The position numbers were made by a program, and so were the translations under genes. DNA of 64,000 nucleotides, taken from Orthonyx spaldingii (taxonomy: Eukaryota; Chordata; Aves; Passeriformes; Orthonychidae). This document shows, one piece after another, positions 14,136 through 26,600 of this stretch. The notes below the pieces were generated by a model that was given only the letters and a program-made list of their open reading frames with translations, had not been told where the DNA came from and did not search any database. The stretch covers positions 354,814-418,813 of the forward strand of contig VZTJ01003854.1 in the NCBI GenBank assembly GCA_013397795.1. The letters are read 5' to 3'. Positions within the stretch are counted from its first letter, which is position 1; the number at the start of each line of letters is the position of its first letter.

Positions 14136-17100
14136 CTCTCATCCCCATCTCATCATCTGAGCATTCAACCACACAGTGAGCCAGGCTGCTCCAATGCCTC
14201 CAAGGCTCTTGTGTAATCCCTGTGGCAGTAAAACCAGATATTACTCCTTTTAGCTGGCACCCCTGTGGCCAGCAGTGGTGTTTTCCAGCTGACAAAATGT
14301 GTCTCGGCTTCAAATGGGCATTACAGTCCCCTGGTCTCAGGCTATCCGGAAGCCCTGCCCAGGCTGGGAGGAGCAGAGCTGGTACCAAAAGTTTTTTAGA
14401 CCAGTCTGGTTGCAAGGCTGCACTTTGAGATGCTCACAGACTGCACAACCTGCTGCCCTGTCACAGGTTAGTGGCATCTACAGCACAGGCCAGTGACATG
14501 AGAGTGAAGTGTCTTCAGTCTTGTCACCATGGCAGTTCTGCCAGGCTGGTGCACCTTTTGTTGCTGGGTAGTGGATGAGGAACTTATTGATTACCATGGA
14601 GAGACAGCAAAGCTGAGAGTGGATGGACAACTCTGTGCTGCATGTCAGGCTGTCTTGTGATGATGTTTGAGGGTAAAAACTGCTGAAAATTAAAATAGGA
14701 AAAAGACCTCTTCTAGGGGCACTGTAAAGCTCTTCTGTACATGTCATACTTGTGCTTATTTCTCCCTCCTTCCTGACACAAGATGCTACTCTGGAATCTC
14801 TTTTATTTTTTTTCTTTCCTCTTTCTTTTAAATCTAATGTGTCTCCATTTTGTCAATTAACTGCCTGTCTCCTGATTCCCATGGCAACACAACAGGCTGT
14901 TGCATTTCTGAGTCCTTTGGCAGCTGGGGTGCCTGGCATGTGTCTTAGGAGCAGTCAGACTACAAAAGGGTTCTGCAGGAAGTAGGAAATACATGGGCAA
15001 CTCTCACTGTGTGCTGCTTCTCATGCTAAACTGCTCTTCTCCTCCTCTCCCTCCTCCCCTTTAGCTACAAGTTTCCTTTCCCCTTTGTTTCAATTGCCTG
15101 GTGTTAAGAAATGAGCACTGGAGTGCTGTGGGAGGTCGAAAGATGTGGAGGGAGTAAGGGGTTGGATGGGTTCAGTGGATGTGGATGGGACTTAAACATA
15201 GGACAAGGCTGAGAATGTTGTCAGGGATCCTGCAGAGAAAGCTATTGCTGCTGATGCTGCAGAGCAAGTGATGCTTCCTCCTGCTTCAGTTTCCAGAGCT
15301 TTTTTGAGACGGGCGGGTTCTTTCTCCTGTACTGTATAAGGTTTCTCTTCACTCCTTCCTACAGCAGTTTTCAAGAGCTGGAAGAGTCTGTGCCCTTTTT
15401 GCAGAAGCCCTTGTGCTTCCAGGGATTTTGGACACATGGCTTTCATTGACACTGTAACAAGAGCCATGTGAACAGGCCGAAACTTCAGTTAAACCTTTAA
15501 CCTCTTCAGCTTTTGGCTGGTAGGAATTTGGCTTCTGAAGTGCTGGTGCCCTGTCGGTGTGGGCCCCTAAAACTGATGGGATGAGTTTGCAGAAAGAGCC
15601 CTAAGCACCAGGTTTGCTGTAGTGGTGGTGAATGTGTGGGCTTTGTGAAGGCCAAAGGGAAAGTAGAGATTGGGAGCTGGATAAGATGTGCATTTGGTGG
15701 ATGCTCTGTGTGGCTTTGATTTACAAGTTGTTGTTCAGCCCTGGAAGCTGTGACCTACAGGAAGCCCATTTAATCCAAAAAGAATGAGCCACCTAATGAA
15801 CACAATAGGGTTGTAAAGTTGGAAAACCCCAGTGGAAGAGGTCCTGCTCACTGCTTGTTGTGTCTTGGAGCCTGGTCCCAGCGAGAGGAGGAAGGCAGGA
15901 GCTGCTGTCACAGTCCTGACTAGCAAGTGAGGTCTGTGCTGGGCAGAGCAGCACAGGGAGATCATCTAGGATCTAGCAGGAAGAGGTTTCCTCATCGCTG
16001 GCTTTCAGGTGAGCTGCTGAGTTAGATGCCTAGTACTGACATTCAGGGAGTGCCTGTGGCTTCTTGGTTGGCATCAGCAGGTACTGGCAGGGTTGGAGTA
16101 GAAAATACCCAGTTTGTTCTTTTGGGTGTGCTTCTCTTGTGTAACTCTTCTGAGTTTCATACCAGAGATCTGTACCCTTGTTTTGCTGTTGCTTGGAACT
16201 TGTTTCTTACTGAGTTTTTTGGAACTTGTTGGCATTTATATGGGGAGTCTGCCTAGAACAAGGAGACTTTTCTTCCTTAAAATAGCAAATCCAAGTGACA
16301 CAGACACAGACCAACTCCTTAGGTGCCTGTAGGCTGGAAAAGCTCAGGAATCTTTCATGGCAATCCTCTTGGTTGGATTTCAGCTGTAAGAGGTACTTGG
16401 AGAGTGGCGATTCCAATGTCGGGTCTCTGAGAGCAGTGCCATCAGCTGATCTCAGTTTTGGGCTATCCTAAGATACTCATGGCATTGAAGTCAAGTTACT
16501 CATTGCTACCATTTGCCTTCTGAAAGGCTGGTGACCAGATACCTACCTGGGAGGATCAGAGCTTAGTCTACCTGGACTACCCTGGATGCTGTCTGACCAT
16601 CTAGTTAATGGGTGCATCAGATCCAAAGCCAAAAGAAATGAGTTCAGCTTGACACGGTGACTCCTGGCTTCTCTAAAAACCTACTGCACAAAAGCCCATT
16701 AGCAGCTCTGTGGTTATTATTTCATATGTGGGTAATGAAAGCCATGTAAAACACAAGTTTCTACATTGTGGCCATAATAAAGAAGGTGAACCTTCAGACA
16801 GTTCCTTACTTACATCCTGTACTTTTGAATAATTCACCTCATGCTCAAGAATAATGATGTTTCTGTCTGCACTGCTTGGGAGCCTGGAATGAGATTGTTT
16901 CCCTGAGATGTTGTAATTACTGTAGTTCAGCATACCCACCTATCAGACAGGCACCTAAAATGAACAAGAGTGTGTAAAGTTCCACTAAAATTTTGGCTTT
17001 TGGGGGAAGACAATGTTGCACCAAGACTCCAATGAACTGTTCTTTATTTTTTTTCTGGTCCAAGTCAGTTTTGAAGGCGTTTGCTCTTGCAGTGAAATAT

Positions 17101-20064
17101 GGTGAGTCTGAATGTGGTTTTAAATCCTGCTGCATTGTTTGTTCAGCCTTGGGCAGCCTTCCTGCCTTTCTTCGCTTTTCTGATGAAGGGTTTGCTTATC
17201 CCAGCCATGTTGCAGAGGTGCTCATGAGGGTTAATGTGACCTGTCTCTTGACCATTAGCTAACACCCGAAATCAAGAACTCTGCTGAAAATCAGGCTCCA
17301 GTAAGACTAGAAAAACAGTTTTGATCTCTTCTCAATATAGTTGCAGAGCCCCCCAAATTGTATGTGCTTGTAATTCCCTGTACAGTCAGTTGAGTTTGGC
17401 TGTCCTTGACACCGTGCATATGTGTGCACAAACATGTCAGTGACACAAGCAGTGTGTTAGGGTGCTCTGCCAAGCACGAAACCAAGGTGTAAGTTGTGTT
17501 TCTAATTTAATTTATTCTCCTATCTCTCACAGACCTTGTTGGTGATAAACTGCTGTAGTCAGCTTTGGTTGTTTAACTTAGAGTCTTCTTAAAATGTAGC
17601 TTCCTAATCTGACTGCTTTACTCTCTTGTGCTATTAAGCATTGAAATGATGATAGTGGCCTTATTTTCTGCCTGGGGTTGTTTTTATAGTTCAGATGGAT
17701 GGAGCCCTGTTTCCTTCACACTTCTTTTTATTTAAAGTCTTTTGTAAAGATCAAAAGCTCTAAGCATCCTTATAGTCTTTGGGTTTAATTTTTTTCAGGT
17801 GAAACTGGTTCTTGGATGTAATGCTGTCCCTCTGATGGAGCTCATCTTGGTGTACTGTCTTACAAAATTGAGAGCAGCATAAGCTTGAATGCCAGAAATT
17901 TGCCAAAAACCCCCAAAACTGAATGAAGAACATGTGAGATTGAGGAAACTTCCAATGCTGGGTCTCGAAGCCAGGAGAAGGTTCTCACTGGGAGCTACAT
18001 GGTCTCAGTTGCTACCAACATTTTCAGTTGGAACAGTATTCACACAGCTGGGGACAGTATTTACTGTCCTTCCTGTGCCCATCCTGGGATTTTCTTGAAC
18101 GTTCCCCATGTGTTGTACTCTGCATGTCCCCTTTGGCTCATCTTCTCAGAGTTGTTCTAGCTCCAGCACACTGAGTCCAATGAGCTGGTTGGAGATACTT
18201 CTGCTCTTGAGAGGTGTTTGTACAATCACAACTTAACTGCTGCTCTCTTCTTGTTCAGATAAAGTTCAGACCAGGCAGAGGTACTGCTGACTTCCAGGGG
18301 TCCCAAGCTGGTGGCTGGAGAAATTTATCAAGTGTTGACTCTGGAGTCTAATGAGAACCAAAGTGTCAAAATTGATCCCTCTTAACACATGTGATTTAGC
18401 AGAAATGAAGTTCTCCATGCCCTGGTGCTCTTTTCTTTCCTCTTTGCTAGACCTCTAGCAAAGCTTTGAAGTATCTTGCTTTGAGAGCTTTTATGTTTTT
18501 CAGGCTTTCTAGGAGCCGAGCCTGATCTGTCAGGCCCATTACTTGTGAAAGAGCAGTAGAAGTGTTTTGTACTGAGCCACAGTGATGGCTGAGGCTGAAC
18601 AAGTTTCACAGTTCGTTACACATAAGCACTCAAGTTTGGCTTGTCTCTGCAGCTGCTCAGGGTGTCCTCTGTCAGCCTTCTCTGATAGCAAATAAAAATT
18701 TCTTCCTGGATGTGCTTTAGACTTTTCTGGTTGGTGACACCCAGAAACTTCAGCTGAAAGTTTGGCTGAAGAGTCCAGAGAGCTTTCACTGAGCACTGGA
18801 GGTGTGGGACCAAGTCTCCTGCTCACACTCCCTACACCAGCTGTGTGGGAGAACCAGGTTTGGGACCTCAGGGCTGCTGAGAGCTGAGGATGGCTGAAGG
18901 TCCATGGTGTGTGACTTGCTGGATCTTATTTAGCAAGCTTATTTCCCCAGTTTCTGTTATGGTTTCTTTTGGGGCTTTACTCAACCTCCCCGTTTAACCT
19001 TCAGAGAGTTTTAATAAAGTTCACATGTCCTTGTCATTTGTTGCCCTGGGGCCCAGGCTGAAAGCCCAAAGTTTGTAATAGGAGGGTTTGACAATGGGGT
19101 CAGCAAGAGTTGGGTCACTGCAGTCTCATTTGCTTGGGGTTGACTCTGTTCCCATTCATGCACCTGTCATGTATTTAAGGGTCCCCTTTTGTATTATGGA
19201 GAGTTTGGCTGATGACGACTCTGCTGGAGAGTGTGAGCAGAACAGTGAATTCCAGCATCACCGCTGGTTTTCCTTCCCCAGGCAGCAGAGCACTGCTGAA
19301 AGGCTGATGCTGGAATAAGGGCACTCTTTATTGCTGGTTATATTGAGTTCCATGCACGTTGTGTGGCCCTGGAAGGCTGTGCATGAAGGTTGTAGATGCT
19401 TCCTGTTTAGAGAGATGCTGTTTATATTGAATGTACCCCAGGTGTCTGCTTGCTGCTGTGTTTGCTCCAGCAAAGGGCATAGCAGCAGCTGGGAAAGCTG
19501 GGGAATTTGTGGAAGCAGCTCTGTGGTTCCACAGGAGCTGTTAGTGCCCTTGGTGGGACACTCAGTGGGGTTCTCATAGTTCCAAGTACTAAAAAGACAG
19601 TGCCTTGCACTTTTTAAAAAAATTATATATATATTTTAATTAATATTTTGCGTAAAAGGATGACTTTGGCTTCTTTCTGCAAAGCAGCAGTTTGTTGGGC
19701 TCCTTTTGGTCCTTAAGCACTTACCACCACTCCTGTGCTTTTGAGCTTATCCACTGTAGTGCAGCCCCTCTGGGGATGTGAGGGGGCTGGGGTATTGTAA
19801 AAGGGGATGAAGACTTGAGGTCATTTCTTTATGTTCTGTGTGAGACCTGCAGAACCTGGGCAGCAGATGGAGATTCTGTGCAGATTGCTATCCTGCAGAG
19901 GAAGGTGTGTAAGTGCTGGGGTCACTCAGGTTTAATTTTCAGAGTGTAAACCTGCAATCTAAGTTGTACCAGATGTTTCCTTTCTGTAAATGCCTTTTCT
20001 TGGTGCTTTGGCTTACTTCTAGGATTTCTCCTTATACCAAAACCTCTTTTTCCTTGTTTCACAG

Positions 20065-20603
20065 GCTCACCTTTACACAAGCAGGGTACCACGTCCACCA
20101 CCAGTGCCGAGAAGTCGGGTTCAAAGGTTGCCGAGGTGGGCGATGATTTCCTGGGAGACTTCGTGGTGGGCGAACGTGTCTGGGTGAACGGAGTGAAGCC
20201 AGGCGTGATCCAGTACCTGGGGGAGACGCAATTTGCTCCAGGCCAGTGGGCAGGGGTTGTTCTGGATGACCCTGTGGGTAAGAACGATGGCTCTGTCGGA
20301 GGAGTGCGGTACTTCGAGTGCCAGCCGCTGCAGGGGATTTTTACGCGACCGTCCAAGCTGACGCGGCAGCCAGTGGCCGAGGGCTCAGGGAGCGACGCGC
20401 CCTCTGTGGACTCCCTGACGGCTCAGAACTTGTCGCTGCACTCGGGGACGGCCACGCCACCTCTGTCCACTCGCGTGATCCCGCTGCGCGAGAGCGTCCT
20501 GAACAGCGCCATGAAGACGGGCAACGAGTCGGGATCCAACCTCTCGGACAGCGGGTCTGTGAAAAAAGGGGAGAAGGACTTACGGCTTGGGGATCGTGTG
20601 CTG
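20065..20603 (+). CDS. CLIP2: CLIP2 coding exon 1 in the window: N-terminal linker, CAP-Gly domain 1 and start of CAP-Gly 2
   Basis: The acceptor is ttgtttcacag before 20065 and the donor is ctg|gtgagt at 20604. The first two bases complete a glycine codon; the next residues, SPLHKQ, match the family. A variable Thr/Ser/Lys stretch leads to GDDFLGDFVVGERVWVNGVK. CAP-Gly 1 spans about 20169-20360, with the EB/tubulin-binding GKNDG at 20277-20291 and conserved WAGV and RYF motifs. A Ser/Thr-rich inter-domain linker follows (SLHSGTATPPLSTRV), then KDLRLGDRVL, which opens CAP-Gly 2. Codon third positions are GC-rich compared with the surrounding intron. The last codon ends exactly at the splice site (phase 0). 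Confidence 0.97.
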
Positions 20604-23600
20604 GTGAGTTGGTTGTGGGGTCCCTCTGGAAGGGCAAAGGACAAGGATTTGTCTCCCTGCTGAGTGTTCCTGGTCAGGTTCAGGATGAGACAGAAGGAGG
20701 ATGGGGTTGGTGGTGAGGTGTGGAATGGAGCGTAGTCTTGGGAGATGCCTGGACCAAGTAGACATCAAACTTCTACACTTATTTGGGATGCTGTGTCTTC
20801 TGCACGTCTCTCTTTCACATTGGTGCAGGAGAATGTATTCCAGAGTACTTCTTGTACTGGACAAGTCCTAAACTGTAGAAGGATGTCAGAGAGAGAACAA
20901 CTGAAACATGAAGGAAATTGAAGCAAAATCATTTATTATGTTCTAATCTAGTGACACTCCATAATGGAGTGTATTATTTGGGCTTTCAAGGAATTTGCAG
21001 CAGTGTCTTGTTGCACGTGGCTGTACATACTTGGAAAGGACTTGCAAGAATCTCTCCTGCTGGTTGCTCTTTCTGGTAGTTCGGTTTTCTTATGTCAGAT
21101 ATGACACAAATTCTCTTGCTGTACAGAAAGGAATTTCCAGTAATTTTTAGAAGATGGCAGGATTTTGGGAGATCACTGTTGTGAAGGATGAGTCCTCCAC
21201 ATCTGATTTCTCTTGTCGTTTTCATTATTTGGAAAAGGCTACCTGATGACTTTAAGCTGAAATGCCACATTTGCACTAGGAATGGGTTACTGGAGGTTTG
21301 CCACCTAGTTTGTCATCATTTGTGTCCTAGCAAAGGAGATGGAGAAGGAAAAGAATGATATTAAAGACAGGAAGACCGAGTTCTGTCCTGCAACTCCGTA
21401 AGAGAGTTTAGTTCTGTTAGTGTGTGTGATACATAGTGTGGTATCAAATATTGGAAGAGCCAAGCATTTGAGCACAGATCTGTTGTGACTGCATCCCCAG
21501 TAATATCCCTGGGTCTAAAAGGTCAGGGTGACTCTGACTGACAGCCATGACAGGCCTCAGAGGGGTCAGTCTTTGCACATCCTGGGTAATCTGAATCCCA
21601 TTAAAAGTTACCCATGTAGTGTTTCGTTTTTGGGGCACCTGGTTCCAGTACCAGCAGTGGGTGTGGGGGAGGGCAGACAGGCTGGACATCTGTTTAGTGA
21701 CAGGCGTTTGGTAGAACTGGCTCCACAGTCGATGTGAATCAGGGGTGTATGCAGGGACTGTCAGAGCCAGTCTCAAACGTCCTTTTGGGACAGGTGGTGG
21801 GTTGTCCAGTAGTTTTTATTTTAGTTACATAAAATATAAACAGTTTAAAGTTGGTTATTTTCAGAGGAGGGAAAATGAAAATTGGTTCTGCTTGCGGTCG
21901 TTGGATGATGCTTAGTAAATCTAGTGTGAATATGCAGGTTTGTAGAGGTGAGAGAGTTTTATTTTCTCAAATTTTCCCCAAAATGTGCACAGGAACTGAC
22001 ACTTGCTCAAGGGTCTGTCTGCTTCCTCATTTCACCAGAGTTGGCCTCTCTTCCCTCCCCATCCCTACTGGCAGCAAAGCTGCTGCTGTCCCTGCAGTCC
22101 CAGGACAGGGTGGGCAGGGAAAGGTGGCAGCACCGTTCTCTCTTTGCACAAGCCTTGGTGCTTCACGTTGGTGTGTAACAGCAGCCACACATGGGGAAAC
22201 ATGAACCTGGGGGTCTGTCCTCTTTTGGGCAGTTTGTTTGCTCCCATTTTCTCCTTTACCTGTTGCAGGGAGTGGGGAGGGAGTGTCCAGGTGAGAACTT
22301 ATGATTTTAGAAGCAGAGTCATAGAAGGCAAACTGCAAAATATAAAATCTATGGTAAACCTGGCTCTGTCCTTTCTGAACCAGGCAAGCAATGGAATTAT
22401 GTTCTCCAGACTTGTTTTACCCCTTTCTTCTCCTGGCCATAAGCTCTCTGAGGAGTTGTTCCCTGAACACTCTGCTCACCTCACCAGGGCCCACACAGAG
22501 TGAATTTTGGCATAGCCACAGAATACAGCCTGGGAGCATCTGTCCCCCTGGATTTCTGTTCAGTTGTGTTTTGGGGATGGTTTGGGTTTTTTATTCATTT
22601 TTAATGAGGGTGCATCCTTAAAAACCTGCCCTCCCTGCCTGCTGATTTATCTACCTCAGATGTTATTAGATAAAGTTTGTGCTATGATTTGTTAGTGTAA
22701 TAAATAGCTCCAAAAGAGCGAGCCTGGAATGAGTTTCGTTTCTCACTGGTTCTAGGAGGAATGCTCAGCTTACAGAAACATCAGGAATTGTTTGCACACA
22801 GTCATAGAGATCCAAGAAAAGGAACAGATAATAACAAGAAGAAATAATTTGCTGTTATGGTTTATTCACATGTGCTTGGCTTGGCAGCTGGCTTTCATTT
22901 TACTAATGGGAAATGTCAGTTAATCATGTTTTGTGTTGGAATACATAAACAGTAATTCTGAATTAACCTGAGTTGCCTCAAATTTCCTGAGCAAATCTTT
23001 GCTCATCCTCTGTGGATTGGTACAGTTTTAGTTGTCTTTATTGCTCTTAGTGCTTCCTTTTCTGAAATAATATCCTTTTATTTGCGAGTGGCTTTTAGGT
23101 GTACGGGATTCCCCAGAGTCTTTTCAAATGAGGGAGGACGTGTTCCCAGTGATTGCTTGTGATGGAGCACAAGGTTGCAGGGGACCCTTCCAGGCTGGCC
23201 AGATGCACTCCTGGCTCTCTGCAGTCTGGCCATTTCCTGATGGTGCCTTTCTTTAACTTCATTGAACTCCATTATAGCTTGAAGACATTTTTGCTTTTCA
23301 GTTACTTTGTTCTGAGACCCTTTCTGACTCTCCAGCAGTTGCAGAAAGGGACTTTCAGCTTTTCATTAGAAGCTTTCCATTAGAAGAGTTAGATAATATT
23401 TGCCTTTGGCACTCTAACTCTGACTTTTTCCCAGAGATGTAAAAATTGCATTAAAGAGATGAAAAATCCACCCTAATATTGTAGAACTCATCTCTTGAAG
23501 TCTGGCCAATAAATGTGGGACAATTAACCTTTGCTTTAGTGACAGTGAAGCTTCCCAAAGTGGGATAATTGCTGGAGTTCTGTTAATGTGAGGCTGGCTT

Positions 23601-26600
23601 GTTGCCTTTCTGCAGGGAGAGAAGGGATGGAAACAGAACAGTGGAGCATTTTCTGCCTGGGAGGAATTTCTGCTGGGTTTTTGGCCTAAGAAAATGTATT
23701 TTGCATTCTTTATGGAGAGGCTTTCTTAGCAGCTGAACTCATTCCCCCTTAGATGCCATTGCTTGCTGAAGAAGTGGGGGAAGGAGGTGGTTTTATTATA
23801 TGTCAGCCTAAATAAAAAATAATTTAGATCAAAAAAAATTCTCTTAGAATAGGTATTCTGCCCTTCAGCCATGCTTGTGTCTCCTAACTGGGATTGTGTG
23901 CTTCAGCATCGAAATGGAATAATAAATAAGACTGTTTAAGGGCCAGGTTATATACCAGTGGCTGGCTCAGTTGCTGAGGGGTATTGCCCCAGACAGGTTT
24001 TGGATGGATTCCAGGTTTGTGATTTTGCTGGAACTTGCAGGTGTTCAAAGCCAGTGCAAATGCTGAAACTGCAGCACTCGCAGGGAGAGTTATGAAGCAG
24101 CACCTCAGCTGATGCTGGGCAGGACTGTGTGGAGCCTGCCTGGGCTGCTGAAAATGGATCCTGGGCTTCCCCCTGAGCAGGGGGGAATCATCTTGTCTGT
24201 CTGCTGCAAACTCTTTTTGCCTGCAGTGTGTTGCAGCCCCTGGCTCCTGGGAAATGGCAGTGCTCATGGATAAACCAGGCAAGTTTCTTCAGCATCCCCC
24301 CTGCATGTCCCTGCCACAGCCCTGCTGGGCCAGCCAGGAGCTGCAGGAAGCACTGAACCACCTGAGTGAGAAATCATTTCCTGAGAAGCTCCCTGGGCAG
24401 AAGAACTGCAGCCTAAGCCCTTCTCCTTGGGCAGAGACAGCTCACTGCTCTGCTGCCATCAGGTCCCTGAGCTATTTTAGTGCCTGAGACTGAAGCCTCG
24501 CTGCTGGAAAGGCATGCAAGGTGTCCCAAAGGAAGGAATCCTGCTCTTTATTTTCCTGGTTAACCATTGGAGCTCTCCCAGTTTGTGGGGTACCAGAGGT
24601 GCAGCAATGTTCCTGTGTGGCCTTTTGCAGACAGACAATCACAGGGCATATTTCCTTATTGCTAACCAGGCAGAAAAGAAGGAAGGATCCCATTGTGTAG
24701 TTCTATCAAGCCAGGATTCTTAGGATTCTATTGCCTGCTTACAGCTCCATCCATAAGACCAACAATTGCTGTGTCATGACTAAGAGAGTGTAGCAGAATG
24801 GCAGAGTGTGGGAATGATGGATCCCTGTCCCTATGGAAGTTTGCAGCAGGCAGTGGGAGGTGCAGTGTTCCAGCTGTTTGCAAGATTCAAGAGACAGGAG
24901 AACATCTAGGACTCCTAGTCAGAGCTCTTTGCTCACTATGTAAGATTGTTGCTGGAAAGGGGCTTTTTACAGGAGTGTGTAGTGTCAGGATAAGGGGGAA
25001 TGGCTTCAAACTGGCAGAGTAGGGTTAGATTCGATATTAGGAAAATATTCTTCCCTGTGAGGGTGGTGAGGCCGTGGCACAGGTTGCCCAGAGAAGCTGT
25101 GGCTGCCCCATCCCTGGAAGTGTTCAGGGCAAGGTTGCATGGGGCTTGGAGCAGCCTGGGATGGTAGAATTTGTTCCTGCCCATGGCAGGGGATGGGACA
25201 AGATGAACTTTAAGGTCCCTTCTAACCTAAACCATCCTGTTTCTATGATTACCTGGGACTGCAGTGAAACAAAGAGGGAAATAAATAGCCCAGAGCAGCT
25301 GCCCTGCGGCCACATTAACCCTTAGAGGCTCTTTGTGCATACCCTCCTAACCGTTCATTTGGGCTGAGACCCTGCCTGGCCCTTGTCTGCTGGCTGCAGT
25401 CTCTGGCAGTAAACACGAGTTGTAAGTGGCCTGTGGTGGAGCAAACTGTGTTACTGACGTGGGCGGGCTTGGTATCGGAGACAGCCCCAGGAGGGGATGC
25501 TGTAATTCCAGGCTTCCCTCTTACACTGCCTCCCTAGGATATTATTTTCTCACTGGTGCCTGACATAAACACACAGAAATGTCTTGCATCAGCAGTGCTG
25601 TCAGACTCATCACTGTGCAATGCTGACTTGTGCTGTGGGGATGGGTAGACACCAAGATGAGTGGTTGCATGATAAGAAACTGTAAAAATTCCTGTAGCTT
25701 CACATACAGAGGGCTGGCCTGTAATTCCTGGCTGTGTTTCATCCCTTTACCCTAAAAGCCAGTTCTGGCATTCTCAGATAACATGGTATTTATCTGATCA
25801 GATAAAACTGCTGATGGCCAGATGCCACATGGAGGTAAATTGTGTTTACAGATAAACCTGACCACAAGCCAGATCTCCACCTTTCACCAGCTGCTGAACA
25901 CTGGCCCAGGCTGTAGCTGGGACACAGCCCCAGTATGTGATGGCCACATCTGCCATAAGTGCAGACATTCATCCCCTTGCATTTCCAGGTCATTATTTCA
26001 GGTGATCTGTAGTAGCTGAACCCACAGCCAAAAGCACCCTCTGTAAATGAAGTGTTATTGTGCAGTGATTTTCAGTGCTTGGAAGAGCTAAACTGTGTGT
26101 GATGGGAAAACACAGCTCCTGCCTCTCTCAGCTTGGGTGGAAATAGGATCCTTTAGTGGGTGGATGAGTATGGGGAGGGGGAAATAAACCCAGCCATTTA
26201 TACCCAAGGAAACAGATGGTTGCTCCAGTTTTCAGGCTGGATAGAGCCTGCAGGTGCAGCTCAAACCAGAACAAGCTGCACTTGTCCAGTAAAGGTGATT
26301 TCCAAGTTCTTGTTGGCATCATCCAGTAACAGAGTGGAATAAGCTGATGGGCTGCACACAAGAAGTAGCTGAAGGTCCTCATAGTGTAAAGCAAGTGTCC
26401 TGTGTGTGTTCTTTTCCCCCACCCCCTTCCTTCCTCCTCCCACAGGTGAGCAGCAGGAGAGTCCCACAGCTCTGCTGGGACCCAGCAGGGGACACAGGAG
26501 CCCTGCAGGGGAGGCTTGTCTGTGTGCTGGGCACTTTATGTTCCCAACTCCACCCTCTGGTCAGCAGCCCTGTCTCGTGGAAATGCTTTGAAAATCAATC

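Larger units (their letters stand above)
1..20064 (+). other. CLIP2: CLIP2 intron upstream of the first exon in the window (5' end outside)
   Basis: No exon of a recognisable protein is visible in these 20 kb on either strand. The exon that follows opens in the middle of a codon (its first two bases complete a glycine), so a coding exon must precede it. The family's conserved N-terminal peptide (MQKPSG...) is not encoded here, so that exon lies upstream of base 1. The sequence is AT-rich with no CpG-island-like block, which argues against a promoter inside it. It holds a solo LTR (13465-14135), a possible ancient MIR-like SINE (about 8087-8186) and a GT microsatellite (10965-10989). Open frames here have no recognisable homology and no splice context. 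Intron status is inferred from the gene structure. Confidence 0.85.

Noticed and set aside
13843..14415. 190-residue minus-strand open frame
   Set aside because: Most of it lies across the U3 part of a solo LTR and runs past the LTR boundary; no retroviral protein motif is present.
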